Part shown: piece after piece, positions 6,768 to 14,261 of the stretch
Layout: each line of letters starts with the position of its first letter
How positions within the stretch are numbered: the stretch's first letter is position 1
Assembly (NCBI GenBank): GCA_964519995.1
Contig: CAZFLY010000051.1
Span: forward strand, 1 to 20,860
Length of the DNA: 20,860 nucleotides
Source: CAZFLY01 sp964519995
GTDB taxonomy: Bacteria; Planctomycetota; Phycisphaerae; Sedimentisphaerales; Anaerobacaceae
Direction of reading: 5' to 3'
Notes under the pieces: generated by a model
The model's database searches: none
Seen by the model: the letters and a program-made list of their open reading frames with translations, nothing else
Told to the model about the DNA's origin: nothing
Program-made: the position numbers and the translations under genes

Positions 6768-7139
6768 CTCAGATACTCATTTTTGAGTCAAAGACCGGCT
6801 GCATCTGTCTCGCGAGAAACTCGTGCGTTGCTACTGCGGAATTGATTGATGTAGTCCATTAGCACTTTTAAGACAGTTCCACCACCCACCTAACACATAC
6901 GCACTCACAAGCTCCGGCTTACCAACAGTATACATAGAAACAAATAAACAGGCCTTTTTATGCCCAAGATAAGATAGTTTGTGCTCAGAACCGGAAAGTC
7001 GGATGCATTTCCTGTCGATAAAATTAAAACCGAAGACAAAAAACTATAGTCCGAAAATCGAACATTCGTCAGTTTGAAGCATATAAGCCAATAAGAAAGG
7101 CCAACTAAGACGAGCTGGTAAGACATTGTCCACGATGTG
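6768..7139. other. Intergenic region upstream of the clpC promoter
   Basis: No supported gene. Just past the coiled-coil gene, ACTCATTTTTGAGT (6774-6787) is a short hairpin without a following T-run, a weak terminator at best. The rest shows no repeat or coding signal that I trust. Confidence 0.5.
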
Positions 7140-7167
7140 TTGACAGGTAAAGAAAAAGTGGTATAAT
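7140..7167 (+). promoter_or_regulatory. clpC: Strong sigma70-type promoter of clpC
   Basis: TTGACA (7140-7145), 16-base spacer and TATAAT (7162-7167): both hexamers are perfect. Predicted start is near 7174, with a leader of about 90 bases. I saw no CIRCE-type or CtsR-type operator beside it. Confidence 0.75.
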
Positions 7168-7263
7168 TAACAATCGGGGTTTGTGTTTAAAATTGTGCTT
7201 CTTTTTCGTTGCGGAAGTACAAAAATTTATGGTCAAGTGTGACAATGCGTTTTGGGTTGGAAA

Positions 7264-9774
7264 ATGTTTGAGCGTTTTACAGATCGAGCACGAAAGGTTA
7301 TGGCGCTGGCTAATCAAGAGGCCCAGCGTTTTAACCATGAATATATAGGAACAGAGCATATCCTTCTTGGCCTTGTCAAGGAAGGCAGCGGAGTCGGCGC
7401 AACGGTACTAAAGAATCTTGATGTTGACATCAAGAAGCTTCGGCTTGAGATAGAAAAGCTGGTTAAAAGTGGGCCCGATATGGTGACCATGGGCAAACTG
7501 CCACAAACACCACGCGCTAAGAAGGTAATTGAATACGCAATTGAAGAAGCACGCTCACTGAACCACAACTATGTCGGGACCGAACACATTCTGCTGGGCC
7601 TTTTGCGAGAGAGCGAAGGAATAGCAGCTCAAGTCCTGATGAACTTGGGGCTGAAGCTGGAGGAAGTTCGTCAGGAAGTGCTGAATCTTTTGGGCGCCGG
7701 AGTGGAAGACGAAGTAAGCGGGCTCGGGATGAAGGTTGGCCCGACAGTAAGTCGAAAGCCGAAAAGCAAGACACCTGCGCTGGACAGCTTCGGCAGAGAC
7801 CTTACTGAATTGGCGGCCAACAACGAACTTGACCCCGTTATCGGCAGAAAAAGGGAGATCGAGCGGCTAGTGCAGATACTGTGCAGACGCACGAAAAACA
7901 ATCCAGTACTGCTGGGCGAAGCGGGGGTCGGCAAGACCGCAATTGTAGAGGGTCTCAGCCAACAAATAGTCAATAAACAAGTGCCGGAGCTGTTAAAAGA
8001 CAAACGTATCGTCGTTCTTGATTTGGCAATGATGGTTGCCGGGACAAAATATCGCGGACAGTTCGAAGAGCGTATAAAGGCGGTAATTAACGAGGTAAGG
8101 CGAGCTGGCAATGTAGTCCTGTTCATTGATGAGCTTCATACGCTAGTCGGGGCTGGCGGCGCTGAGGGCGCCATAGACGCCTCGAACGTTCTAAAGCCGG
8201 CCCTTGCCAGAGGAGAAGTTCAGTGTATCGGCGCAACCACGCTGGACGAATACAGAAAGTACATTGAAAAAGATGGTGCCCTCGAAAGGCGCTTCCAGAC
8301 AATCATCGTTGAGCCACCTTCAAAAGATGAGACTCTAGAAATACTCAGGGGACTTCAAGATCGCTATGAGGCACACCATAGAGTTCGGTTCACTGATGAG
8401 GCACTCTTCCAGGCAGTGGAACTATCAACAAGGTACATCGCCGGCAGATGCCTTCCTGATAAGGCAATAGACGTAGTGGATGAATCAGGGGCCAGAGTGC
8501 GATTGAAGAATATGACTCCTCCGCCTGATTTGACCGAGATTGAAGGAAAGATTGAACAACTGCAGCGAGAAAAGGATGAAGCAGTCAAGAATGCTGACTA
8601 TGAGCGGGCCGCGGCACTGCGAGACGAAGCACAGCAACTTCTGGACGAGAAGAACCAACTACAGAAGAAGTGGTATCAGGAAAACAAAGAGGCGACGGGC
8701 CATGTGGATGCCGAGGTAATAGCGGAAGTGGTCAGTAACATGACGGGAGTTCCCCTGACAAAACTTGAGAAGAAGGAAACACAGAGACTGCTGGAGCTTG
8801 AAGCTGAGCTGCATAAAACTGTGGTTTCACAGGATGAAGCGATCAACGTTGTGGCCAAGGCGGTTAGACGAAGTCGAAGCGGCATGAAGGATCCGAATCG
8901 TCCGATGGGCTGCTTCATATTCCTTGGTCCTAGCGGTGTGGGCAAGACGCTTCTTGCGCAGGCCCTTGCGGAATTTCTGTTCAGCGATAGGAACGCTCTT
9001 ATCCGGCTGGATATGAGCGAGTTCATGGAAAAGCACAATGTCAGCCGACTGGTTGGCGCGCCGCCGGGCTACGTGGGTTACGAAGAAGGCGGACAGCTAA
9101 CTGAGCGGATAAGACGCCGACCATACGCTGTGCTGCTTCTGGACGAAATAGAAAAGGCCCATCCAGATGTCTACAATATGCTATTGCAGATAATGGACGA
9201 AGGCAGGCTCACCGACAACTTCGGACGAAAGGTCGATTTCAAAAACGTCATTCTCATTATGACCAGCAACATCGGAGCCGAGCTAATTAAGAACCAAGCC
9301 GGTTTTGGCTTTAGCAAAAAGACTCCGGAATCAAATTACGAAAAGATGAAGGACGTCCTGCAAAAGGAGGTTGAACACCACTTCAGGCCGGAGTTCTTGA
9401 ACCGTGTTGACGATACGATAGTGTTCAGGACGCTGACGAGAGAAGACCTGCAAACAATCGTCGACTATGAATTGGCAAAGGTATTCAAGAGGCTGACAGA
9501 ACACGGCTTGAAACTGGAGTTGACCGAACAGGCAAAGGAATTCCTTATCGACAAGGGCTACAATCCTGAATTCGGCGCCAGACCCCTGCGAAGGGCGATT
9601 GAGCACTACATAGAAGACCCACTTTCGGAAGCGGTTCTTGCAGGCAAATTTAAGGGCAAAAACCTCATCAATATCACCGTGCAGGACGAAGAGCACTTGA
9701 AGTTTGAAGGCACCGAGACAAAAACCCCACAAGAAAGCGAAGCCCCACAAGTCAGAGTATCAAAACCACAATAG
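7264..9774 (+). CDS. clpC: ATP-dependent Clp protease ATPase subunit ClpC
   Basis: AAA+ unfoldase that feeds substrates to ClpP in cytoplasmic protein quality control. 836 residues. The N-terminal double Clp-N repeat (1-145) has two copies of NH(E/N)Y(I/V)GTEHILLGL. AAA-1 has Walker A GEAGVGKT (about 218) and Walker B VLFIDELH (about 284). A UVR motif (about 425-462, KDEAVKNADYERAAALRDEA) marks ClpC rather than ClpB, whose long middle domain is absent. AAA-2 has Walker A GPSGVGKT (about 555) and VLLLDEIEKAH (about 622), followed by the C-terminal D2-small domain and a polar tail rich in E, T and P. The start is the ATG of MFERFTDRARKVM, the universal ClpC beginning; an in-frame TTG four codons earlier is unlikely. 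The Shine-Dalgarno is poor (GGGTTGG). It stands alone, not next to mcsA/mcsB or ctsR. Confidence 0.97.
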   Translation: MFERFTDRARKVMALANQEAQRFNHEYIGTEHILLGLVKEGSGVGATVLKNLDVDIKKLRLEIEKLVKSGPDMVTMGKLPQTPRAKKVIEYAIEEARSLNHNYVGTEHILLGLLRESEGIAAQVLMNLGLKLEEVRQEVLNLLGAGVEDEVSGLGMKVGPTVSRKPKSKTPALDSFGRDLTELAANNELDPVIGRKREIERLVQILCRRTKNNPVLLGEAGVGKTAIVEGLSQQIVNKQVPELLKDKRIVVLDLAMMVAGTKYRGQFEERIKAVINEVRRAGNVVLFIDELHTLVGAGGAEGAIDASNVLKPALARGEVQCIGATTLDEYRKYIEKDGALERRFQTIIVEPPSKDETLEILRGLQDRYEAHHRVRFTDEALFQAVELSTRYIAGRCLPDKAIDVVDESGARVRLKNMTPPPDLTEIEGKIEQLQREKDEAVKNADYERAAALRDEAQQLLDEKNQLQKKWYQENKEATGHVDAEVIAEVVSNMTGVPLTKLEKKETQRLLELEAELHKTVVSQDEAINVVAKAVRRSRSGMKDPNRPMGCFIFLGPSGVGKTLLAQALAEFLFSDRNALIRLDMSEFMEKHNVSRLVGAPPGYVGYEEGGQLTERIRRRPYAVLLLDEIEKAHPDVYNMLLQIMDEGRLTDNFGRKVDFKNVILIMTSNIGAELIKNQAGFGFSKKTPESNYEKMKDVLQKEVEHHFRPEFLNRVDDTIVFRTLTREDLQTIVDYELAKVFKRLTEHGLKLELTEQAKEFLIDKGYNPEFGARPLRRAIEHYIEDPLSEAVLAGKFKGKNLINITVQDEEHLKFEGTETKTPQESEAPQVRVSKPQ

Positions 9775-9856
9775 CACTCTGAGCATGCACATCGAAAGCT
9801 CTCGTGAAATCACATCCGATAATAGATAGAACAAACACACAACCTCGGCATTACAG

Positions 9857-10306
9857 CTACTGGCTGGTTTGCTCAATTTCCAGCGGGCTCTGCTGATGGG
9901 CTAAAAGTTCCTCAAATTCCTTTATCGGCATCCACTCCACGCGACCGTCCAGCCAAAGCACGGCATATCCATCGTCAAGAAACGATGAACGATACCTTTT
10001 CTTAGTATAAGCAAGAATCTGGTCCGGTCCCGCATCGATGCTGACCCACCTGGCTCTGTAATATAATTTACCGAGGCGAACATAACCTTCGAGAGTCTCT
10101 TTAATGCTGTCAATGTAAGATTCCGGCGGCACTGCGCCGTGCGTTCTTCGGTACTGGATTACCTTCTGACCAAGCTGGTCCATTGCCCGCATCGCCTCGG
10201 AGCGATTGATGTAGTCTTTTAGGTTAATCATCGCCACTACAGCAATCGCTGTAATGAACAATACGGTGCCAGCCTCTACTAAGAGCGCTTTTTGACGTTT
10301 ATTCAT
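9857..10306 (-). CDS. Single-pass, pilin-like hypothetical protein
   Basis: A 149-residue protein with a short basic start (MNKRQK) and one hydrophobic helix (about residues 8-28), then a soluble domain with a long helix containing AMDQLGQKVIQYRRTHGAVPP. Near the C-terminus, YAVLWLDGRVEWMPIKEF resembles the end of planctomycete pseudopilin-like proteins, where a DG motif precedes an aromatic. The normal prepilin peptidase motif (Gly before Phe at the head of the helix) is not present, so processing is doubtful and it may simply remain membrane-anchored. It begins 29 bases after the RNase HI-PurN stop and is probably the last gene of that unit. It is convergent with clpC. Function unknown. Confidence 0.7.
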   Translation of the reverse strand: MNKRQKALLVEAGTVLFITAIAVVAMINLKDYINRSEAMRAMDQLGQKVIQYRRTHGAVPPESYIDSIKETLEGYVRLGKLYYRARWVSIDAGPDQILAYTKKRYRSSFLDDGYAVLWLDGRVEWMPIKEFEELLAHQQSPLEIEQTSQ

Positions 10307-10335
10307 GGTTCGTCGCCTATCATCTGTGACCCGGT

Positions 10336-11448
10336 TTAAGAATCACGGTTCACAATTCTTGTTTTGCCATTTTGAACCTGAATTTTACCTTCAGCGAACA
10401 GTTTTATAGCCAGTGGGTAGGCTATGCACTCCTGCTGAAAAACCCGTGCGGCGAGCGTTTCAGGGGTGTCATCATCCTTTACTTCGCAAACTCGCTGTAC
10501 GATTATCGGGCCCCTGTCGTATTCATTACTGCAAAAATGTACTGTACATCCGCTCACTTTGCAACCCTCAGCAAGGACTGCTTCGTGAACATAATGACCC
10601 CACATACCCTGACCTCCAAAGCTCGGCAGCAGAGCAGGATGGATATTCATAACACGATTTTCATGCTGTTTCGGTATTTTCCACAAACAAAGCCAACCGC
10701 CCTGCACGACGAGGTCCACATTTGCGGTGACGAGGTGCTCTCCTATACGCTCGCTGAACTTCTCGATGTTCGGATAGTCCTTTTTGCGAATGATTTTGAC
10801 ATCGAGGCCGGCATTTTTTGCCTTCTCAACACCGGCCACCGTTGAGCGTGAGCTTATCACGACAGCCACCTCAGCGTTTAGCTCGCCTCGCTTAATGTAT
10901 TCGAGAATATTCATCAATGTTGTGCCGCCGCCGCTGATTAGCACGCCGAGGCGTATTCTCGGTTTTAAGTTTTGGGTTCCCTCGACCCTGCTCGGGACAG
11001 GTTTGAGTTTTGAGTTTTCAGGCTCCCGGATGTCTCGTTCGAGATTCAAGGCTTGGTTTACGAGTTTATCGGCTTGTTTGTTTTTCTCTCTCACGATGTG
11101 TTGGACCTCGTAGCCTTCGAATTGAGCCAGTAAATCGGTAGCTTGTTGAAAAAGCGGTCTGATTTGGTCGCTCTTTACTTTGTATATTCCGTTAATCTGT
11201 CTTACAAGCAGTTCGCTGTCACTAAAGACGGTGAGTCTCTCAGCACCAATTCCCTTTGCGGCTTCGAGCGCTTTTACCAATGCGGTGTACTCAGCGACGT
11301 TGTTTGTGGTTTGGCCGAGAAAAAAGGCCTTTGCTGATAGTTGATTCCCGGCAGAATCGGTTAAAATGAAACCTGCCGAAGCCGGGCCAGGATTGCCTCT
11401 ACTGGCGCCATCTACGTAAGCGATTACCTCGTATCTCGCATCCGGCAT
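10336..11448 (-). CDS. RNase HI - phosphoribosylglycinamide formyltransferase (PurN) fusion
   Basis: One 370-residue frame with two enzymes. Residues 6-135 are a ribonuclease HI domain, cutting RNA in RNA:DNA hybrids. It has YVDGASRGNPGPA and the full acidic set Asp13, Glu53, Asp77 and Asp127. Residues about 165-365 are a formyltransferase of the PurN kind (GAR to formyl-GAR in purine synthesis), with VLISGGGTTL, NIHPALLPSF (Asn and His catalytic) and YDRGPIIVQ (catalytic Asp). The linker, residues 144-163, is encoded entirely by repeat DNA (10961-11019), which puts VPSRVEG between the domains. The start ATG (11446-11448) lies inside another repeat, no Shine-Dalgarno is visible, and the only upstream in-frame codons are repeat. 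Both active sites look intact. Whether one long protein or a separately initiated PurN is made is open. It follows the zinc-ribbon gene by 97 bases. Confidence 0.9.
   Translation of the reverse strand: MPDARYEVIAYVDGASRGNPGPASAGFILTDSAGNQLSAKAFFLGQTTNNVAEYTALVKALEAAKGIGAERLTVFSDSELLVRQINGIYKVKSDQIRPLFQQATDLLAQFEGYEVQHIVREKNKQADKLVNQALNLERDIREPENSKLKPVPSRVEGTQNLKPRIRLGVLISGGGTTLMNILEYIKRGELNAEVAVVISSRSTVAGVEKAKNAGLDVKIIRKKDYPNIEKFSERIGEHLVTANVDLVVQGGWLCLWKIPKQHENRVMNIHPALLPSFGGQGMWGHYVHEAVLAEGCKVSGCTVHFCSNEYDRGPIIVQRVCEVKDDDTPETLAARVFQQECIAYPLAIKLFAEGKIQVQNGKTRIVNRDS
10961..11019 (-). repeat. Coding repeat forming the RNase HI-PurN linker
   Basis: On the minus strand it reads AAAACTC, AAAACTC, AAACC, then TGTCCCGAGCAGGGTCGAGGG, then CCCAAAACTTAAAACC. 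The outer parts are a 7-bp-period repeat. The inner part matches words at 93-115 and 19496-19517. Its length is compatible with an open frame through both domains. Confidence 0.7.
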
Positions 11449-11460
11449 CTCGTATCTCGT
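11428..11460 (-). repeat. Heptamer repeat (ACGAGAT type) overlapping a start codon
   Basis: Minus strand: ACGAGAT, ACGAGAT, GCCGGAT, GCGAGAT, ACGAG. The third heptamer together with the preceding base pair supplies the ATG of the RNase HI-PurN gene, and the repeat encodes its first residues (MPDARYE). Related to 3125-3157. Confidence 0.7.
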
Positions 11461-11545
11461 GGATATGCAAAATGAGAATACTTAATGAACGAGTCAAATA
11501 CCATAACCGCTTCGGATTAACGTATTCACTCATCCATTTATAAGA

Positions 11546-12283
11546 TTATTTACGTTCTTCCGCTCCGAGCACAAGTATTCTCGTGCAGTTTGGGCAACGG
11601 ATTATATCATCTCTTGTCAGGAGCAAGTTAACACACTCAGCCGTGATACCCATAAAACAGCCGCCACAGCTAAAAGCATCTGATCTGTTGCCGTGTTGTT
11701 CGATCGCAACCACAGCCTGTCCATCGTACGTTTCAGCAACACGTTTGAATATTTCCAGATGCACTGTCGGTATGGTCTTGGCGAGGCTGTCCCATTCAGT
11801 CTGGATTTGCTCGATTTCGGCCTGGTACTCAATTGCCAAGGACTCGGACTTCTTTCGGATTTGCTCGAGCTGTTGTTTTTGCTCGTCTATCTCCTGCTTG
11901 ATTCGATTGCACTCGGCTTGGTCAGTCTCAATATCCTTCATTAATCCCAAAATCTGTGTTTCGAGCTTGGAATTGTCGGCTTTGGTAGTATTAAGCTGCG
12001 TAAGCAGCGCAGCATATTCTTTGTTTGTTCTGGCATTGTTCAATGAGGCTCTCAGTTTATTTATCGCCTCATCCTTACTCTTCAACTCCAGTTCCAGACG
12101 ATCGCACTGAACCTGTGTGAGCTGAATTTCTTCCTTTTTCGCCTCGAAAGCACTTTGGAGACTACGGACTTGATTTTCCTGTATGATTACGGCTCTTCTA
12201 CATCTTGTAAGCTTTGCCTTCGCGGCACGCAGGCGATTTTCGACACTCTGAAGTTTGACCAGGCCATCGAGTACAGGTCCCAT
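11546..12283 (-). CDS. C4-type zinc-ribbon coiled-coil protein (zf-RING_7 / CT398-like)
   Basis: A 245-residue protein. Residues about 8-175 are a long coiled coil (repeated Q/E/K/L heptads, with the family hallmark ARTNKEYAALL at about 85). The C-terminal zinc ribbon is about 205-240: CGGC, a 20-residue loop, then CPNC, four cysteines in two CxxC pairs. The family is widespread and poorly understood; it is proposed to bind nucleic acid or act as a scaffold. The ATG (12281-12283) has AAGGAG six bases upstream. The gene sits directly ahead of an RNase HI domain gene, an association known from actinobacteria, where the two are often neighbours, so a role linked to RNA:DNA hybrids is reasonable inference. 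A promoter is seen at 12324-12352. Confidence 0.9.
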   Translation of the reverse strand: MGPVLDGLVKLQSVENRLRAAKAKLTRCRRAVIIQENQVRSLQSAFEAKKEEIQLTQVQCDRLELELKSKDEAINKLRASLNNARTNKEYAALLTQLNTTKADNSKLETQILGLMKDIETDQAECNRIKQEIDEQKQQLEQIRKKSESLAIEYQAEIEQIQTEWDSLAKTIPTVHLEIFKRVAETYDGQAVVAIEQHGNRSDAFSCGGCFMGITAECVNLLLTRDDIIRCPNCTRILVLGAEERK

Positions 12284-12323
12284 TTACGCTCCTTATCGCC
12301 GGCTATTTAATTTTGAAACCCGT

Positions 12324-12352
12324 ATTATGTATATTATTTTGCCGGGTCGCAA
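12324..12352 (-). promoter_or_regulatory. Candidate sigma70 promoter of the zinc-ribbon/RNase HI-PurN unit
   Basis: Minus strand TTGCGA (12352-12347), 17-base spacer, CATAAT (12329-12324). The predicted start is near 12317, leaving a leader of about 33 bases to the ATG at 12283. Confidence 0.4.
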
Positions 12353-12495
12353 CCCAAATTTTCTGTTTTTCCGGATACATTTGTTTTTTTACTCAATAAC
12401 AAGGCTGATAAGCACAGGGAATATAAACCCACATAAAACATGGGGCTACATACCGCCAAGGACGAGACCGCTCTTTCTTCCGCGGCGGCAGTGTG

Positions 12496-12501
12496 TATAA
12501 T
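12496..12501 (+). promoter_or_regulatory. -10 box immediately ahead of the M20 deacylase (leaderless candidate)
   Basis: A perfect TATAAT ends nine bases before the ATG at 12511. A start seven bases past it would leave two or three untranslated bases. No Shine-Dalgarno sequence precedes the ATG, consistent with a leaderless message. The -35 region (about 12472-12477) is poor. Confidence 0.35.
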
Positions 12502-12510
12502 TGTCATGCA

Positions 12511-13638
12511 ATGAAAGAATTGCTGCGAAAATTGATTCAAGCTGAGACGACTATCGAAAATGGTGAATTGACCGCGGCGGAGATAATTTCTGCTGAGTTT
12601 GGCGGGGCCGGCATCAATGCGCAAATAGAGAAATGGGGTCAAAACAGGGCAAATGTAATGGCTCATGTTGGATCAGCAAAAGCTAAGCCCGGCATTATGT
12701 TTGTCTGTCATCTTGATGTTGTGGGGCCAGGCGAGGCAAAGTGGGAGCACCCACCCTTCGGAGCGGTTGAAAGCGACGGCAAAATCTATGGCAGAGGCAC
12801 TGTGGATATGAAAGGCGGCATCGCCGCGATTGTAAAATCTATTTGTCAAGTTATCAACGAAGGCACAAAACTACAGGGTGACATTGTATTTTTGGCAGCG
12901 GCAGGTGAAGAAACAGACAGTTGCGGCATAAAAAGATTTATTGATAACTGCGACTGGCCCCTAAGGGGCTGGCTGCCTTCGATTGCCGGCGTCGTTATCC
13001 CTGAACCGACGGATTTTGCGGTTGTTACCGCGCATCGTGGAATGATGTGGCTCAAGGTCACTACAAAAGGCAAAGCCGCACACAGCTCGTCACCAGAGCT
13101 TGGTGTCAATGCAATAAACTCCATGAGGGCATTGCTTGACGAACTGGACAAATACAGAATTGATGCTGAGCCGCATAATCTCCTTGGCTCCAGCTCAATG
13201 AGTGTCAACACTATCTCCGGCGGCAAGGCTATGAATGTCGTGCCTGATGAGTGCATTGTCGGGGTGGATATCCGCACTGTGCCCGGGCAGAATCACGAGG
13301 TGATTTTAAAAGACCTAAGACAGATTCTTATAAAGCTGAAGGAACAACATCCGACATTTGAAGCTGAGGTCTCTGTTGATAGAGCAGTTGAAGCAATAGA
13401 AACAGAGCCGGATTGCGGATTTGTTAGAGAGTTTTGTAACACTGTTGGTGTAAGCGAGACAAAAGCGGTTAGTTATACAACAGATGCACCACATTTAAAG
13501 CCGTTAGGTGCACCGATCATAATATTTGGCCCAGGAAAACCGGAATTATGCCATAAGCCGGATGAACATATTGAAATCTCCGATCTGGATAAAGCCGTCA
13601 AATACTACAAGAGTATCCTCCTTCAGTTCTTGGCTTAA
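12511..13638 (+). CDS. M20 metallopeptidase of the ArgE/DapE deacylase family
   Basis: A 375-residue zinc amidohydrolase that would remove an acyl group from an amino acid (acetylornithine or succinyl-diaminopimelate). Metal ligands and catalytic residues in order are CHLDVV (His, with catalytic Asp), GRGTVDMKGG (bridging Asp), GEETDS (catalytic Glu and metal Glu), IPEPTD (metal Asp/Glu region) and a terminal CHKPDEHIEI (His). A lid/dimerisation domain (about 178-290, beginning AHRGMMWLKV) interrupts the catalytic domain, as normal. I start at ATG 12511; a GTG six codons earlier overlaps the -10 box. ArgE and DapE cannot be separated by eye. The arg operon 8 kb away lacks an argE or argJ, so ArgE is plausible, but the Ser/Ser DapF homologue nearby makes a lysine-branch role equally worth testing. 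Confidence 0.9.
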   Translation: MKELLRKLIQAETTIENGELTAAEIISAEFGGAGINAQIEKWGQNRANVMAHVGSAKAKPGIMFVCHLDVVGPGEAKWEHPPFGAVESDGKIYGRGTVDMKGGIAAIVKSICQVINEGTKLQGDIVFLAAAGEETDSCGIKRFIDNCDWPLRGWLPSIAGVVIPEPTDFAVVTAHRGMMWLKVTTKGKAAHSSSPELGVNAINSMRALLDELDKYRIDAEPHNLLGSSSMSVNTISGGKAMNVVPDECIVGVDIRTVPGQNHEVILKDLRQILIKLKEQHPTFEAEVSVDRAVEAIETEPDCGFVREFCNTVGVSETKAVSYTTDAPHLKPLGAPIIIFGPGKPELCHKPDEHIEISDLDKAVKYYKSILLQFLA

Positions 13639-13640
13639 TT

Positions 13641-13675
13641 GTGGAGCCCCACGGGCTATGCCCGTGGGGCTCCAC
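13641..13675. repeat. Perfect 16-bp palindromic element
   Basis: GTGGAGCCCCACGGGC - TAT - GCCCGTGGGGCTCCAC, beginning two bases past the stop of the M20 deacylase. No T-tract follows, so it is not a classic intrinsic terminator, though a stem this strong could still protect the 3' end. It shares both arms with the composite element at 5892-5954. Confidence 0.7.
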
Positions 13676-13677
13676 AG

Positions 13678-13770
13678 CGCAAGTTGTTCGACCAGCCGGG
13701 AAATCCGTATCTTGAGTTCATGATAAAGGGCTATGCTGTGCCTTTGCCGAGAGGGAGCGGAGGTACTTGA
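13678..13770 (+). pseudogene. Possible 3' remnant of a lost gene
   Basis: From 13678 to the TGA at 13768-13770 the frame reads RKLFDQPGNPYLEF followed by MIKGYAVPLPRGSGGT, which looks like the C-terminus of a real protein. There is no start or ribosome binding site; the palindrome abuts it on the left. I do not recognise the family. It could be the tail of a gene destroyed by repeat insertion, or chance. Confidence 0.25.
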
Positions 13771-14025
13771 TTTAGAGTCCTTCACCCACTGCTGTTGAAT
13801 CCCTGAGGGGCATAGGAGCTATGAATCACCTCATTCCTCTTTTCATATAAGGTATCAGTCGCTGTCCGTCTTAGGTATGGAGCAGAGGGCCGCTACACTT
13901 CCCACTGCCGAACACTGTGAAGGATTAAAGGAGTGCGATTCTCCGGTTTTAGCGTGATTGCATCTATCACAGGAACTCCTTAGGAATTTTTTTACTATTT
14001 ATCCCGATTTTGTCGATATTTGTCC

Positions 14026-14054
14026 TTGACGGATGCATGCTCGATCTTTAGAAT
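14026..14054 (+). promoter_or_regulatory. Sigma70-type promoter of the 48-codon transcription unit
   Basis: TTGACG (14026-14031), exactly 17 bases, TAGAAT (14049-14054). Predicted start is near 14061. It shares the ten bases TTGACGGATG with the arg promoter at 4397-4388 on the other strand. Confidence 0.65.
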
Positions 14055-14087
14055 TGTCGTGTATTGTAAATCGAGGTGAATTTTTCA

Positions 14088-14234
14088 ATGTCTCAGATTA
14101 GGGAAAACAAGCAGAAGCAACTAACAAGCCACAAGGTGGCTATGATGCTTTTGCGCACCAGCTTTCCAGCCGGCACGACCAGCACATTTGCCGTCAGCAT
14201 TTTGGTATGCCGAGGAAAGGAGGCTGCTCCCTAA
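14088..14234 (+). CDS. 48-residue small protein or leader peptide, unknown
   Basis: ATG (14088-14090) to TAA (14232-14234), preceded by TCGAGGTG nine bases upstream. The peptide starts with a basic, polar stretch (MSQIRENKQKQLTSHK), continues with a mildly hydrophobic centre (VAMMLLRTSFPAGTTSTFAVSILVC) and ends RGKEAAP. Not recognised. It lies between a good promoter and a good terminator, so a transcript of about 240 bases is expected. That could encode this peptide, act as a small RNA, or be an attenuated leader of the methyltransferase operon starting 60 bases past the terminator. There is no run of one amino acid of the kind seen in biosynthetic leader peptides. Confidence 0.45.
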   Translation: MSQIRENKQKQLTSHKVAMMLLRTSFPAGTTSTFAVSILVCRGKEAAP

Positions 14235-14261
14235 GAAAACTTGAGAATATACTTTAGAAGT

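Larger units (their letters stand above)
13639..14025. other. Intergenic region with palindrome and possible gene remnant
   Basis: It contains the perfect palindrome at 13641-13675 and a protein-like fragment at 13678-13770. The remainder to 14025 shows no gene that I can support. Confidence 0.5.

Noticed and set aside
6905..7126. Minus-strand 73-residue hydrophobic ORF upstream of clpC
   Set aside because: No ribosome binding site and low-complexity AT-rich composition; it lies antisense to the clpC upstream region and resembles no family.
13893..13970. Minus-strand 25-codon ORF starting at a GTG with AAGGAG five bases upstream (MIDAITLKPENRTPLIL...)
   Set aside because: The ribosome binding site is good, but the frame is too short and starts at GTG in gene-free DNA; chance cannot be excluded and nothing else supports it.
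13921..13980. tRNA-like or small RNA fold (GGAG-TGCGATT-CTCC resembles a T-arm)
   Set aside because: The stem is only four pairs, with no acceptor or anticodon arm in register and no CCA end.
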